NCBI GenBank assembly: GCA_020249145.1
Contig: JADCGF010000007.1
Location: 124,001 to 188,000, forward strand
DNA: 64,000 nucleotides
Source: Roseomonas sp.
GTDB lineage: Bacteria; Pseudomonadota; Alphaproteobacteria; Acetobacterales; Acetobacteraceae
Reading direction: 5' to 3'
Of the stretch, positions 9,014-16,348 are shown in pieces. Both the position numbers and the translations under genes were made by a program. Position 1 is the stretch's first letter. Every line of letters begins with the position of its first letter. Under the pieces are notes generated by a model. The model saw nothing but the letters and a program-made list of their open reading frames with translations. It was not told where the DNA came from and did not search any database.

Positions 9014-9760
9014 ATGCAAAGACGCCTACTGCTTTCCGCCCTTGCCGCCACCCTGGCTGCCCCCCTGGCCGGCCCTGCCCTGGCACAGGGCTTTACCGAT
9101 GCGCAGCGCGCCGAGATTCTGGCCATTCTGCGCGATGCCTTGCGCCGCGATCCCACCCTGCTGCGCGAAGGCCTGGCTGCGCTGCAAGCGGCTGAGGATT
9201 TTGAACGCAGCGCCAGCCAGGCCAATGCCATTCGCGCGCATGAGGCAGCGCTTTTGCGCAACCCCGCCGACCCGGTGCGCGGCAATCCGCGCGGCGATGT
9301 CACCATTGTGGAATTCTTCGATGCGCGCTGCCCCTTCTGCAAAAGGCTGACGGGGGAGATGGCGGAATTGCTGAAGAAGGATCGCAATATCCGCGTGGTG
9401 ATGAAGGATCTGCCGGTGCTTGGCCCCGCTTCGGTGGTTGCCGCGCGCGCTTTGCTGGCGGCGCAACGCCAGGGCAAATACAATGAATTCTATGATCGGC
9501 TGATGGCCTTGCGTGGCGAGCCAACCGAAGCCGCGATGCGCGCCGAGGCCGAGCGTATCGGCATGGATATCGCGCGCTGGCAGCGCGATATGCTGGACCC
9601 TGCCATACAGCAGCGCATTGACACCAACATGGAATTGGCGCGCGCGCTGCGCATTGAAGGCACGCCCGCCCTGATCATTGGCGATGCCTTCATTCCCGGC
9701 GCGGTGCCTTTGGCTGATCTGGAACGCGCGGTGGCAGAGGCGCGCCGCGCGCGGAGATAG
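9014..9760 (+). CDS. DsbA-family thiol:disulfide oxidoreductase (thioredoxin fold)
   Basis: A 248-residue periplasmic protein with a signal peptide (MQRRLLLSALAATLAA to ALAQG), a helical N-terminal region (about 28-85) like the ScsC/Com1 group, and a thioredoxin-fold domain with the redox motif C106-P-F-C109 and the cis-proline of EGTPALIIG (Pro218). It probably makes or isomerises disulfides in secreted proteins. The N-terminal helix region resembles ScsC oligomerisation domains. I chose the ATG at 9014 because it starts the signal peptide; the frame remains open to 8960. It is divergent from the GGT-like gene and convergent with the CDGSH gene, separated from the latter by a hairpin-rich spacer. 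Confidence 0.88.
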   Translation: MQRRLLLSALAATLAAPLAGPALAQGFTDAQRAEILAILRDALRRDPTLLREGLAALQAAEDFERSASQANAIRAHEAALLRNPADPVRGNPRGDVTIVEFFDARCPFCKRLTGEMAELLKKDRNIRVVMKDLPVLGPASVVAARALLAAQRQGKYNEFYDRLMALRGEPTEAAMRAEAERIGMDIARWQRDMLDPAIQQRIDTNMELARALRIEGTPALIIGDAFIPGAVPLADLERAVAEARRARR

Positions 9761-9811
9761 GCGAGGAGAACTTCGCTATCAGGAAGATGAAACGCTTACG
9801 CACGCCAAAGG

Positions 9812-9907
9812 CGGGCGAGCGCCCGAATGGGCGCCGCCGCCCCTGCGGCGAAGCCAAGCGCGCGGAGGCGCGCGCCGGCGTCTGAGGGCGGATCGGTGAC
9901 GATCCGC
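9812..9907. terminator. Cluster of four GC-rich hairpins between convergent genes
   Basis: Four successive inverted repeats occupy this spacer: 9812-9825 (CGGGCG/CGCCCG), 9835-9850 (CGCCGC, 4-base loop, GCGGCG), 9858-9873 (GCGCGC, GGAG loop, GCGCGC) and 9888-9907 (GCGGATCG, GTGA loop, CGATCCGC). None has a long T-run. They probably end transcription of both converging genes, or are a mosaic of repetitive palindromes; the last one is the strongest hairpin. Confidence 0.5.
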
Positions 9908-9918
9908 TACTCGAAACA

Positions 9919-10323
9919 TTACGGCGCCGTGAAACCCGCCTTCTTGTGGCTGCCATCGCAATAGGGCGCCTTGGCGGTCTGGCCGCAGCGGCAGAAGGAA
10001 GCCTGCGGCGTGCAGTCAATTTCCTCACCGGCGGCATTCTGCACAATCATGGGACCAGAAGCGCGCACGGAACCATTGGGCTGCGGGTCCAGGTTCACAG
10101 GCCCGGTCACGCCGGAAATATCGCGGCCTTCGCGCTTGGCCGGCGCGCCGGTCAGTGGAATCCCAGCCGCCTTGTGGCTGCCATCGCACCAGGGGCCGTT
10201 CTTGGTCGCACCGCAGCGGCAAAGCCAAGCCTCGCCGCCTTCAATCGGTTCGCCCTTCAGGGTGATTTCGCCCTTGAAGTGCAAAGGGCCGCCGTCGCGC
10301 GTGGTGATGATGGTTGCGGTCAT
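9919..10323 (-). CDS. Twin CDGSH iron-sulfur domain protein
   Basis: A 134-residue small protein with two CDGSH motifs: C35-R-C-(x8)-C46-DGSH50 and C111-R-C-(x8)-C122-DGSH126, each giving the 3-Cys/1-His set that holds a [2Fe-2S] cluster. Each cluster domain sits in its own half, and the half before the second contains a divergent N-terminal segment. The family is linked to redox or Fe-S handling; a precise role is unknown in bacteria. The start at 10323 is chosen because GAGGA lies 8 bases upstream; a further in-frame ATG at 10338 would place that Shine-Dalgarno inside the gene. Confidence 0.9.
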   Translation of the reverse strand: MTATIITTRDGGPLHFKGEITLKGEPIEGGEAWLCRCGATKNGPWCDGSHKAAGIPLTGAPAKREGRDISGVTGPVNLDPQPNGSVRASGPMIVQNAAGEEIDCTPQASFCRCGQTAKAPYCDGSHKKAGFTAP

Positions 10324-10365
10324 GCTGCGTGTCCTCAAATGGAATGTAGCTGTTAATGTGGGGCC

Positions 10366-11907
10366 TTAAGCGGCGCCTGACCAGCCCGCATCGGGATCAA
10401 TCGGAAAAACCGGGCGCGGCAGGCGCTTCCAGGGGAAATTCACCAGAACAGGGCTGGTGAGGCCCGGCACATCCACTTCCAGAATGCGCTCATCGGGGAA
10501 GAATTCATCAAAACCGGCGCGGAAATGCCCGCGCGATTTCACGACAACCACGCGCGCGGCGGCGATATCCACGCCAAACATCTCAATCATGCGCGGTTCA
10601 TGGCATTGGCGCCTGAGGCTTGCCACCACAACGCGGATGCCGCTGCCTTCCAATTCCAGCAGCGCCGCCGGCCCAAGATCAAAGGCGCGCCCTTCCATGG
10701 TGCCGCGCCGGCCAACCCCCTTGCCGTCAGACAGTTTCAGGATGCGCGCGGGTGCCGCGAAGGTCGCGGAAAATTCGCTTGGCGCGCGGTTGAAGGTGGC
10801 ATCGAAGCGCACCCCTTCGCCAAGCCTATGTGCTTCGTCAGCCAAGTCAGGATCAACGAAATTGGCCAGCACCGCGCCCGCGACACCCGCCTCATGCAGG
10901 GCGCTGAGCACATAGCCAGTGTTGCCGCGCCCGCCACCGCCCGGATTATCGGCGACATCGGCAATCAGCACAGGGGCCGCGCCCTCACCCGCCGCTTTGG
11001 CGCGGGCGGTGACATCGGCCAGAGACGTGAGCTTCGCCAGATAGCGCTGCCGATCCGCCCAGGTGGCGCGCGCGATCTCAAGCGCCGCCGCATCAGCCAG
11101 CGCCTGGTCCGCGCCGCGTGCAGTGACAATCACGGTCATGCCGCATTTGGGCAAATCGGAGAAAACAAAACCTCCGCAGATGGAAGCATTGGCGATGCGC
11201 TTATCCCGCGCCATCAGCGCCTCACATTCTGCCATGCGATCCGCATAGGGGCCGCGCGCGGTCAATAGGCTGACGGATGGCGGTGTGATGGGCAGGCGCA
11301 CAAAGCCACGCGCGAATCTCTCACCAGCCAAGGCTTCGCGCAGCAAATCAGCGGCTTCCGCGGCGCGTTCGCGCATATCCACATGCGGGTTGGTGCGATA
11401 GCCGATGAAGGCATCCACGGCGCCGATCAATTTCTCGCTGATGTTGCAATGCAAATCATGGGTACAAACAATCGGCACCGCAGCGCCGACAATGGCGCGG
11501 ATCATCGCCGCCATGGTGCCATCACTATCCTCATCACCGGTGGCACTGCTCGCGCCATGATTGGCGATATAGACACCATCCAAGGGCAAAGCCGCCGCCA
11601 TACCCGCCCGCATTTCATCCAGCGCATCATTCAACAGGCTTTGATCAATCGGCCCACCTGGCGGCGCTGCCATCACCAGAATGGGCACTGGCTGCCAAGG
11701 CCCGGTTTCATCCATGCGCCGGTAGAAACCCGGAATTTCCGATGGCAAATGGCTGACCGGTTGGCGTGCCGGGCGCGATATCGCCTCCCCCCTTTCCAGG
11801 CATTGCCGGGCGAAATCTTCCTTAACCGTAATTGGCGCGAAGGCATTCGCCTCCAGATGCAGGCCCAGAATGGCAATGCGCGGTGCGTGCGGTTTTGGCT
11901 GAAGCAT
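10366..11907 (-). CDS. M81 family metallopeptidase (MlrC-like)
   Basis: A 513-residue protein of the MlrC/DUF1485 group, named for microcystinase C, which cleaves a linear peptide. Typical landmarks are the N-terminal RIAILGLHLEANAFAP (His and Glu of the metal site), NHGASSA, CTHDLHCNIS, IGYRTNPHVDMRERA and DNPGGGGRGNTGYVL. The C-terminal domain ends with a conserved KSRGHFRAGF. It probably acts on small peptides or amidated compounds in the cytosol, since no signal peptide is seen. The ATG at 11907 has GGAAGGTGA upstream. It is divergent from the aspartoacylase-like gene across 66 bases that contain a GTCGCGCGAC palindrome, so the two may share control. Confidence 0.9.
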   Translation of the reverse strand: MLQPKPHAPRIAILGLHLEANAFAPITVKEDFARQCLERGEAISRPARQPVSHLPSEIPGFYRRMDETGPWQPVPILVMAAPPGGPIDQSLLNDALDEMRAGMAAALPLDGVYIANHGASSATGDEDSDGTMAAMIRAIVGAAVPIVCTHDLHCNISEKLIGAVDAFIGYRTNPHVDMRERAAEAADLLREALAGERFARGFVRLPITPPSVSLLTARGPYADRMAECEALMARDKRIANASICGGFVFSDLPKCGMTVIVTARGADQALADAAALEIARATWADRQRYLAKLTSLADVTARAKAAGEGAAPVLIADVADNPGGGGRGNTGYVLSALHEAGVAGAVLANFVDPDLADEAHRLGEGVRFDATFNRAPSEFSATFAAPARILKLSDGKGVGRRGTMEGRAFDLGPAALLELEGSGIRVVVASLRRQCHEPRMIEMFGVDIAAARVVVVKSRGHFRAGFDEFFPDERILEVDVPGLTSPVLVNFPWKRLPRPVFPIDPDAGWSGAA

Positions 11908-11934
11908 TGTTGTCACCTTCCCCAGGATAGACGT

Positions 11935-11944
11935 GTCGCGCGAC
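11935..11944. promoter_or_regulatory. Palindrome GTCGCGCGAC in a divergent intergenic region
   Basis: A perfect 10-base palindrome lies in the 66 bases between the divergent M81 and aspartoacylase-like starts, next to TTGTATAAAA, which could serve as a -10 region. It may be an operator shared by both genes. The short length makes chance occurrence possible in GC-rich DNA. Confidence 0.3.
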
Positions 11945-11973
11945 TTGTATAAAACTGACCGCCAGAAAGATAA

Positions 11974-12963
11974 TTGAGGGGAAGTTCGCTGGGCACGCAA
12001 TCCACCAACGCCGAGGCTGGGGGAAAGGCAGTTCCGCATTTCGCGGTCGGCTTCGCCGTACCTGATCTGCGCCCTTGGCTTGGCGGCAATTGCGGTATTC
12101 CTGGCGTTTGGACCTTTACCGCTACCGCACCCGGCCCGCATTTGGCGTTGGTGGCGCTGACCCATGGAAATGAAATCGCGGGCGCCGCCGTACTGGCGGA
12201 AATGCTCATGGCCGGCATCCGGCCGGAATGCGGCAGGCTCAGCCTGATTTTCAACAATATAGACGCCTTCCTGGTATTCGATCCGTCAAACCCGACCGCA
12301 ACGCGCTATCTGGACGAGGATCTGAACCGGCTTTGGGGTGAGGATCGTCTGCAAAGCCCGCGCGATTCGCGGGAGATGCGCCGTGTACGCGCATTGCTGC
12401 CCGTGATTGAAAGCGTGGATGTGCTGGTGGATTTGCATTCCATGCTTTGGCCATCCGATCCGCTGACCCTGGCCGCCGATACGGATCGCACGATCAGGCT
12501 TGGCCAATCGCTTGGCACGCCGCGCCTGACAGTGGCTGACCCTGGCCATATTGCCGGGCGGCGCCTGGTCGATCATGCCCGCTTTACTGCCCCAGGAGCG
12601 AAAGCCGCCGCCGTGCTGGTGGAAGCCGGCCAGCATTGGGAAACAGCGACAATCACCGCCATGGCCACCACCGCCCGCCGCGCGCTTGGGCTTTACGGCA
12701 TTGCCGGCCCTGCCCCAGCCCCCTGGCCGGAACCCCCTTTGCTGGCGCGGGTGACAGAAACCGTCACCGCCACATCGCATAGCTTCATATTTACGCGGGA
12801 ATTTCGCGGCGGCGAGACCATCCCGAAGGCCGGCACCGTCATTGCCCAGGATGGCGCGCGGGAGATCAGAACGCCGCATGATGATTGCCTGTTGGTCATG
12901 CCAACCCCGGTGGCGCCGCGCGGGCATACCGCGGTACGCCTCGCGCGGTTTGAAGCGCCCTGA
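11974..12963 (+). CDS. Succinylglutamate desuccinylase/aspartoacylase family protein
   Basis: A 329-residue zinc hydrolase of the AstE/AspA type. The N-terminal ligand pair appears in ALTHGNEIAGA (His and Glu), the third ligand in VDLHSM, with DEDLNRLWG as a substrate-side motif and ARFTAPGAKAAAVLVEAGQHWE carrying the usual catalytic glutamate region. It probably removes an acyl group from an N-acyl amino acid. The start is uncertain: the first available codon is TTG at 11974 after a weak AGAAAG, and there is no good ATG near the conserved N-terminus. It is divergent from the M81 gene and followed by the FAH gene after a hairpin. Substrate not determinable. Confidence 0.82.
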   Translation: MRGSSLGTQSTNAEAGGKAVPHFAVGFAVPDLRPWLGGNCGIPGVWTFTATAPGPHLALVALTHGNEIAGAAVLAEMLMAGIRPECGRLSLIFNNIDAFLVFDPSNPTATRYLDEDLNRLWGEDRLQSPRDSREMRRVRALLPVIESVDVLVDLHSMLWPSDPLTLAADTDRTIRLGQSLGTPRLTVADPGHIAGRRLVDHARFTAPGAKAAAVLVEAGQHWETATITAMATTARRALGLYGIAGPAPAPWPEPPLLARVTETVTATSHSFIFTREFRGGETIPKAGTVIAQDGAREIRTPHDDCLLVMPTPVAPRGHTAVRLARFEAP

Positions 12964-12971
12964 TCAGCGCG

Positions 12972-12993
12972 CAGGGCTTGCGCGAAAGCCCTG
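12972..12993. terminator. Hairpin CAGGGCTT/AAGCCCTG between aspartoacylase-like and FAH genes
   Basis: An 8-bp perfect stem with a 6-base loop (GCGCGA) begins 9 bases after the upstream stop. There is no T-tract, so it may be a weak or Rho-assisted terminator, or an mRNA-stabilising hairpin at the end of the upstream gene. Confidence 0.4.
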
Positions 12994-13035
12994 GCCGCGC
13001 TTGCCTGCGGGGCTTGCTAGAATGAGGAAAACCAG

Positions 13036-13926
13036 ATGGCTGCCTTGAACCTGATCACCTTTGCGGATGCGGCCGGAAGCCGCGCGGGCGTGCTGCTTGC
13101 GGGCGGGCGTGTGCTTGACCTTGGCGTTGCGATGCCGCCGGCGCGTGACATGATTTCAATCATCGAAGCCGGTGCGTCCATGCTGGCGGCGATTCGCGCG
13201 CTGGCCGTCAATCCGCCTGCCAATGCGCTGCTGCCGCTGGGCAGTGTTGCGCTGCAAGCCCCCATCCCGCAACCGCGCCGGAATGTGTTCTGCGTTGGCC
13301 GCAACTACATGGACCATGTGGCAGAAGGGGATCGCACACGCGGCATCACGAACAGCGAAGTGCCGAAATACCCGCAATTCTTCACCAAGGCGGCGGATTG
13401 TGTCATTGCCCCCGGTGCGAAGGTGCCAACCCATGAAGGTGTCACCAAATGGCTTGATTATGAGGTTGAGCTTGTCGCGATCATCGGCACGGCGGGGCGC
13501 GATATTCCGAAGGAAAAGGCGCTTGACCATGTCTATGGCTGGACCATCGGCAATGATGTGACAGGGCGCGATTTGCAGCGCCGCCACGGGCAATGGTTCA
13601 AGGGCAAGTCGCTCGATCGTTCATGCCCGCTGGGGCCGGTGATTGTGCCGGCGGCGGATCTCAGCGCCGCTGATCTCGCGATTGGCCTCAAGATCAATGG
13701 CGAACAGCGGCAAGCCAGCCGCACCAGCAAGATGATTTTTGACGTGCCGGAAATCATCCATCAGCTTTCAGCGGGTTTCACCCTGCTGCCGGGCGATGTG
13801 ATCATGACCGGCACGCCGGAAGGGGTGGGCTATGCCATGCAGCCACCGCAAACGCTGAAGGCAGGCGATGTGATGGAACTGACCATTGAAGGCATCGGCA
13901 CGCTGACCAATACCATCAGCGACTGA
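13036..13926 (+). CDS. Fumarylacetoacetate hydrolase (FAH) family protein
   Basis: A 296-residue enzyme with a small N-terminal domain and an FAH C-terminal domain starting near VFCVGRNYMDHVAEG. The metal site is seen in WLDYEVELVAIIG (two Glu) and GNDVTGRDLQ (Asp), followed by GQWFKGKSLDRSCPLGP and GDVIMTGTPEGVG. Members hydrolyse or decarboxylate beta-diketo acids in aromatic or sugar-acid breakdown; the substrate is not predictable here. The ATG at 13036 has GAGGAAA 7 bases upstream. It lies 7 bases before the deacetylase gene and may be cotranscribed with it. Confidence 0.92.
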   Translation: MAALNLITFADAAGSRAGVLLAGGRVLDLGVAMPPARDMISIIEAGASMLAAIRALAVNPPANALLPLGSVALQAPIPQPRRNVFCVGRNYMDHVAEGDRTRGITNSEVPKYPQFFTKAADCVIAPGAKVPTHEGVTKWLDYEVELVAIIGTAGRDIPKEKALDHVYGWTIGNDVTGRDLQRRHGQWFKGKSLDRSCPLGPVIVPAADLSAADLAIGLKINGEQRQASRTSKMIFDVPEIIHQLSAGFTLLPGDVIMTGTPEGVGYAMQPPQTLKAGDVMELTIEGIGTLTNTISD

Positions 13927-13933
13927 TCTTCTG

Positions 13934-14578
13934 ATGGACATCTGCCTCAGCTTCGACAATGGGCCGGAGCCTGAGGCGACACCCGGCGTGTTGGATGTGC
14001 TGGCATATCGGCGCATCCCGGCTCTGTTTTTCGTGATTGGCGAAAAGCTGCGCCTGCCCAACGGGCGGACGCTCACGGAAAGGGCGCGGGCCGAGGGGCA
14101 TAGGATCGGCAATCATACGCTGACGCATGGCGCGCCGCTTGGCCGCCGCAGCGCTGCCGAGGCTTTGCATGAAATCGCGGCAACCGATGCGCTGCTGGGT
14201 GATCTTGCCGCGCCCGAGCGCTTCTTCCGTCCCAATGGCGGCGGTGGTGCCTTGGGCGCGCATTTGCTGAATGGCGCGGCGGCGCGGCATTTGGTGGCTG
14301 AACATGCCACCATGGTGCTGTGGAATGCCGTGCCCGGCGATTTCCGCGATGCTGATGGCTGGCCTGCCACCGCGCACGCCCTGCTGCGCGCCGCACGTGA
14401 ACCGGTGATGCTGGTGCTGCATGACCTGCCCAATGGCGCCATGCGCCACCTGGACCGCTTTCTGGGTGAGGCCCAGGATCGGGGCTGGCGCTTTAGCGCC
14501 GATCCGCCGCCCGGCTGTGTCCCGCTGAGGCGCGGCATCCCTGGGCCGGATTTCGCGCGCTATATCGCCGGCCCCTGA
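13934..14578 (+). CDS. NodB-homology polysaccharide deacetylase family protein
   Basis: A 214-residue carbohydrate esterase 4-like protein without a signal peptide. The motifs are SFDNGPEP (residues 6-13), GNHTLTHG (the HxxxH metal pair), RPNGGGG (motif 3) and LVLHD near the end. In most members motif 1 is TFDDGP, in which the first Asp is the base and the second binds the metal; here the second Asp is Asn, while the His pair is kept. It may therefore act on a different substrate or bind the metal differently. The position just after an FAH gene is shared with putative small-acid metabolism rather than cell wall genes. Tail-to-tail overlap of 19 bases with the next gene. Confidence 0.8.
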   Translation: MDICLSFDNGPEPEATPGVLDVLAYRRIPALFFVIGEKLRLPNGRTLTERARAEGHRIGNHTLTHGAPLGRRSAAEALHEIAATDALLGDLAAPERFFRPNGGGGALGAHLLNGAAARHLVAEHATMVLWNAVPGDFRDADGWPATAHALLRAAREPVMLVLHDLPNGAMRHLDRFLGEAQDRGWRFSADPPPGCVPLRRGIPGPDFARYIAGP

Positions 14579-15201
14579 ACAGGCCGTGCCGGCACGCCCA
14601 TCACCGTGGCGCCCGGCGCCACATCTTCCACCACCGCCGCACCGGCACCCACCACCGCGCCAGCACCAATGGAGATACCGGGGCGCACCACCGCACCCGC
14701 ACCAATCAAGGCACCCGCGCCAATACGCACCCCCCCGGCCAGCACCGCACCGGGGCCGATATGCGCGGCTTCCGCCACAACGCAATCATGTTCGACAATC
14801 GCGCCAGTATTGATGAGCGCGAGCGGGCCGATTTCGGCCTCTGGCCCGATCACGGCGCGGGCGAGGATGGCCGCACCCTCCTCGATCATGGCGCCATGGC
14901 CGATCAGGGCCGCAGGGTGGATCAGGCTTGGCAGGGCAAAACCGGCAGAGCGCAGGCGATCCGCAGCGGCCAGGCGCTGCGCGGAATCGCCAATCGAGGC
15001 ATGGGCAAACCCAATCCCCTGCCCGGCCAGCGCGGTGAGCAGGCTTTCATCACCCAGCAGCGGGAGGCCGAGAACCTGGCTGGCCTTGGGTGTCGCATCC
15101 ACAAACCCCGCAATGTCGTAGCCACCATGCGCCAGCAGCAGATCGGCAATCGCCTTGCCATGCCCACCCGCCCCCAGCAGCAGGATGCGCGGGCGCATCA
15201 T
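14560..15201 (-). CDS. NeuD/PglD-type sugar O-acyltransferase (left-handed beta-helix)
   Basis: A 213-residue protein with an N-terminal Rossmann-like PglD segment (RILLLGAGGHGKAIADLL) and a C-terminal hexapeptide-repeat domain from about residue 95 (HPAALIGHGAMIEEGAAILARAVIGPEAEIGPLALINT and onwards). The catalytic His is expected in VEHDCVV. Such enzymes acetylate sialic-acid or bacillosamine-type sugars, consistent with surface-glycan work. The start codon overlaps the stop of the upstream lipoprotein gene (ATGA), so the two are translationally coupled. The specific sugar cannot be told. Confidence 0.87.
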   Translation of the reverse strand: MMRPRILLLGAGGHGKAIADLLLAHGGYDIAGFVDATPKASQVLGLPLLGDESLLTALAGQGIGFAHASIGDSAQRLAAADRLRSAGFALPSLIHPAALIGHGAMIEEGAAILARAVIGPEAEIGPLALINTGAIVEHDCVVAEAAHIGPGAVLAGGVRIGAGALIGAGAVVRPGISIGAGAVVGAGAAVVEDVAPGATVMGVPARPVQGPAI

Positions 15202-16169
15202 CGCGCTGGCTCAGGCCGGGGCAGTTCCGCAGCGCGCGGTGGCAGGGCAAGGCCGCCTGGAGCGGCATTGGGCTGCTGGGCGCGCTGGCCGGAAGCGTCG
15301 CGCGCCGGCATGCCGCCGGCATTTTCGATCACGCGCTGCACGCCGCCCGCTGCCTCGGCCGCCGCGGCAAAGGCGATATCGCCCCAATGCCGGTCCAAAA
15401 GCCCGGCTGGGATTTCATTCATTTGCAAAACGCGGCCCAATTCCTGCCCATCGCGGCGGGAGATGATCCACAAGATTTCCACCCGCTGCATGCGTGGCCG
15501 GGTGGGCACCACATTAACACGCCCATCAGCGGCAAAGCCGGCGCCATCGGCCACATCCTGCGCCAGGATGCCGTAATCGCCGAGCGAATCGCGCATGCGC
15601 GCGGTCAGGCTTTGATTGCCATCGCCAGGGGCACCCCGCACCGGCAGCAGATAAAGCCGCGGTGGGCCGGCAGCCGCAAGCGCCGCCGGGTTGGTGGATT
15701 TCCGCGCTGCTTCCGCCCTCAGCAGCAAATCCGCCGCACGGCGGGACGCATCATTGGCCACCTCCGCAAACAGGGCTGCGTTGGGCCGCGCCCAATCGCG
15801 CGCCGGGATGGCACTGCCCTCGGCCACCCCTTGCGGGGCGCCATCGGGGTCGAACAGGGCGTAGCGCGGCACCACGCGATTGCCTTCAAGGCGCATGTCA
15901 ATCTTCAGGCGCCAATCCAGCGGCAGGGGCGCATCGGCCACCGCCGGCACTTCGCGCTTCAGCAACGCCTCCGCCACGGCCTTGGCGAAGGCTTCTGATT
16001 CGGTGGTGGTGAGCATCGCTGCCTCGGGCGGCGGGACCACAAGGCGATAGGGCGGCGGCACCGCAAGCCGCCCGGCCATGCCGCCCGGATTGCCGCGAAA
16101 GGGCTGCGGCAGGTCGCCGCAGGCCGCCAGCGCCAAAAGCGCCAAACTCGCCAGGAAGCGCCGCTTCAT
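15198..16169 (-). CDS. Putative lipoprotein of unknown function
   Basis: A 323-residue protein with a clear lipoprotein signal peptide (RRFLASLALLALAAC, Cys17). The mature part has mixed alpha/beta composition, including TESEAFAKAVAEALLKREVP and a segment LYLLPVRGAPGDGNQSLTARMRDSLGDYGI that resembles lipoproteins in which two FlgT/GNA-like domains occur. The tail (about 280-323) is rich in Ala, Pro and Arg. No catalytic motif recognised. It is followed by the acyltransferase with a 4-base overlap and is preceded by a short membrane-peptide frame whose stop overlaps its ATG. Confidence 0.7.
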   Translation of the reverse strand: MKRRFLASLALLALAACGDLPQPFRGNPGGMAGRLAVPPPYRLVVPPPEAAMLTTTESEAFAKAVAEALLKREVPAVADAPLPLDWRLKIDMRLEGNRVVPRYALFDPDGAPQGVAEGSAIPARDWARPNAALFAEVANDASRRAADLLLRAEAARKSTNPAALAAAGPPRLYLLPVRGAPGDGNQSLTARMRDSLGDYGILAQDVADGAGFAADGRVNVVPTRPRMQRVEILWIISRRDGQELGRVLQMNEIPAGLLDRHWGDIAFAAAAEAAGGVQRVIENAGGMPARDASGQRAQQPNAAPGGLALPPRAAELPRPEPAR

Positions 16170-16234
16170 AGCATGACGCAGGTGGCAAGCAGCGTCAGGA
16201 AGCTGAGGACCAGGAACATCATGATATAGGGCAT
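16166..16234 (-). CDS. Possible 22-residue single-helix membrane peptide
   Basis: A short frame encodes MPYIMMFLVLSFLTLLATCV followed by ML and stop. Nearly all of it is one hydrophobic helix. The stop (TGA) overlaps the ATG of the lipoprotein gene in CTATGA, which is typical of translational coupling. The frame upstream is open to a TAG and contains PLPWHEEP just before the Met, so a longer product with a non-ATG start cannot be excluded; a Shine-Dalgarno (GAAGAG) is only weak. It could be a real small inner-membrane protein or a leader that sets the lipoprotein expression level. Confidence 0.45.
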   Translation of the reverse strand: MPYIMMFLVLSFLTLLATCVML

Positions 16235-16348
16235 GGGCTCTTCATGCCACGGGAGGGGCCGAGCGGGAAGATCAGGGCCGATTTCCCCAGGGCGGTTTCT
16301 GTTCTAAACATGGGGTAGTCTCCATTTCCGCATTGGCTTTCGCTTCAC

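Noticed and set aside
8851..9483. N-terminal extension of the GGT-like gene
   Set aside because: It overlaps the DsbA-like gene on the opposite strand; the lipobox start at 8850 has its own ribosome site.
9812..9907. CRISPR array
   Set aside because: The repeats are different hairpins without regular spacers, and no cas genes occur.
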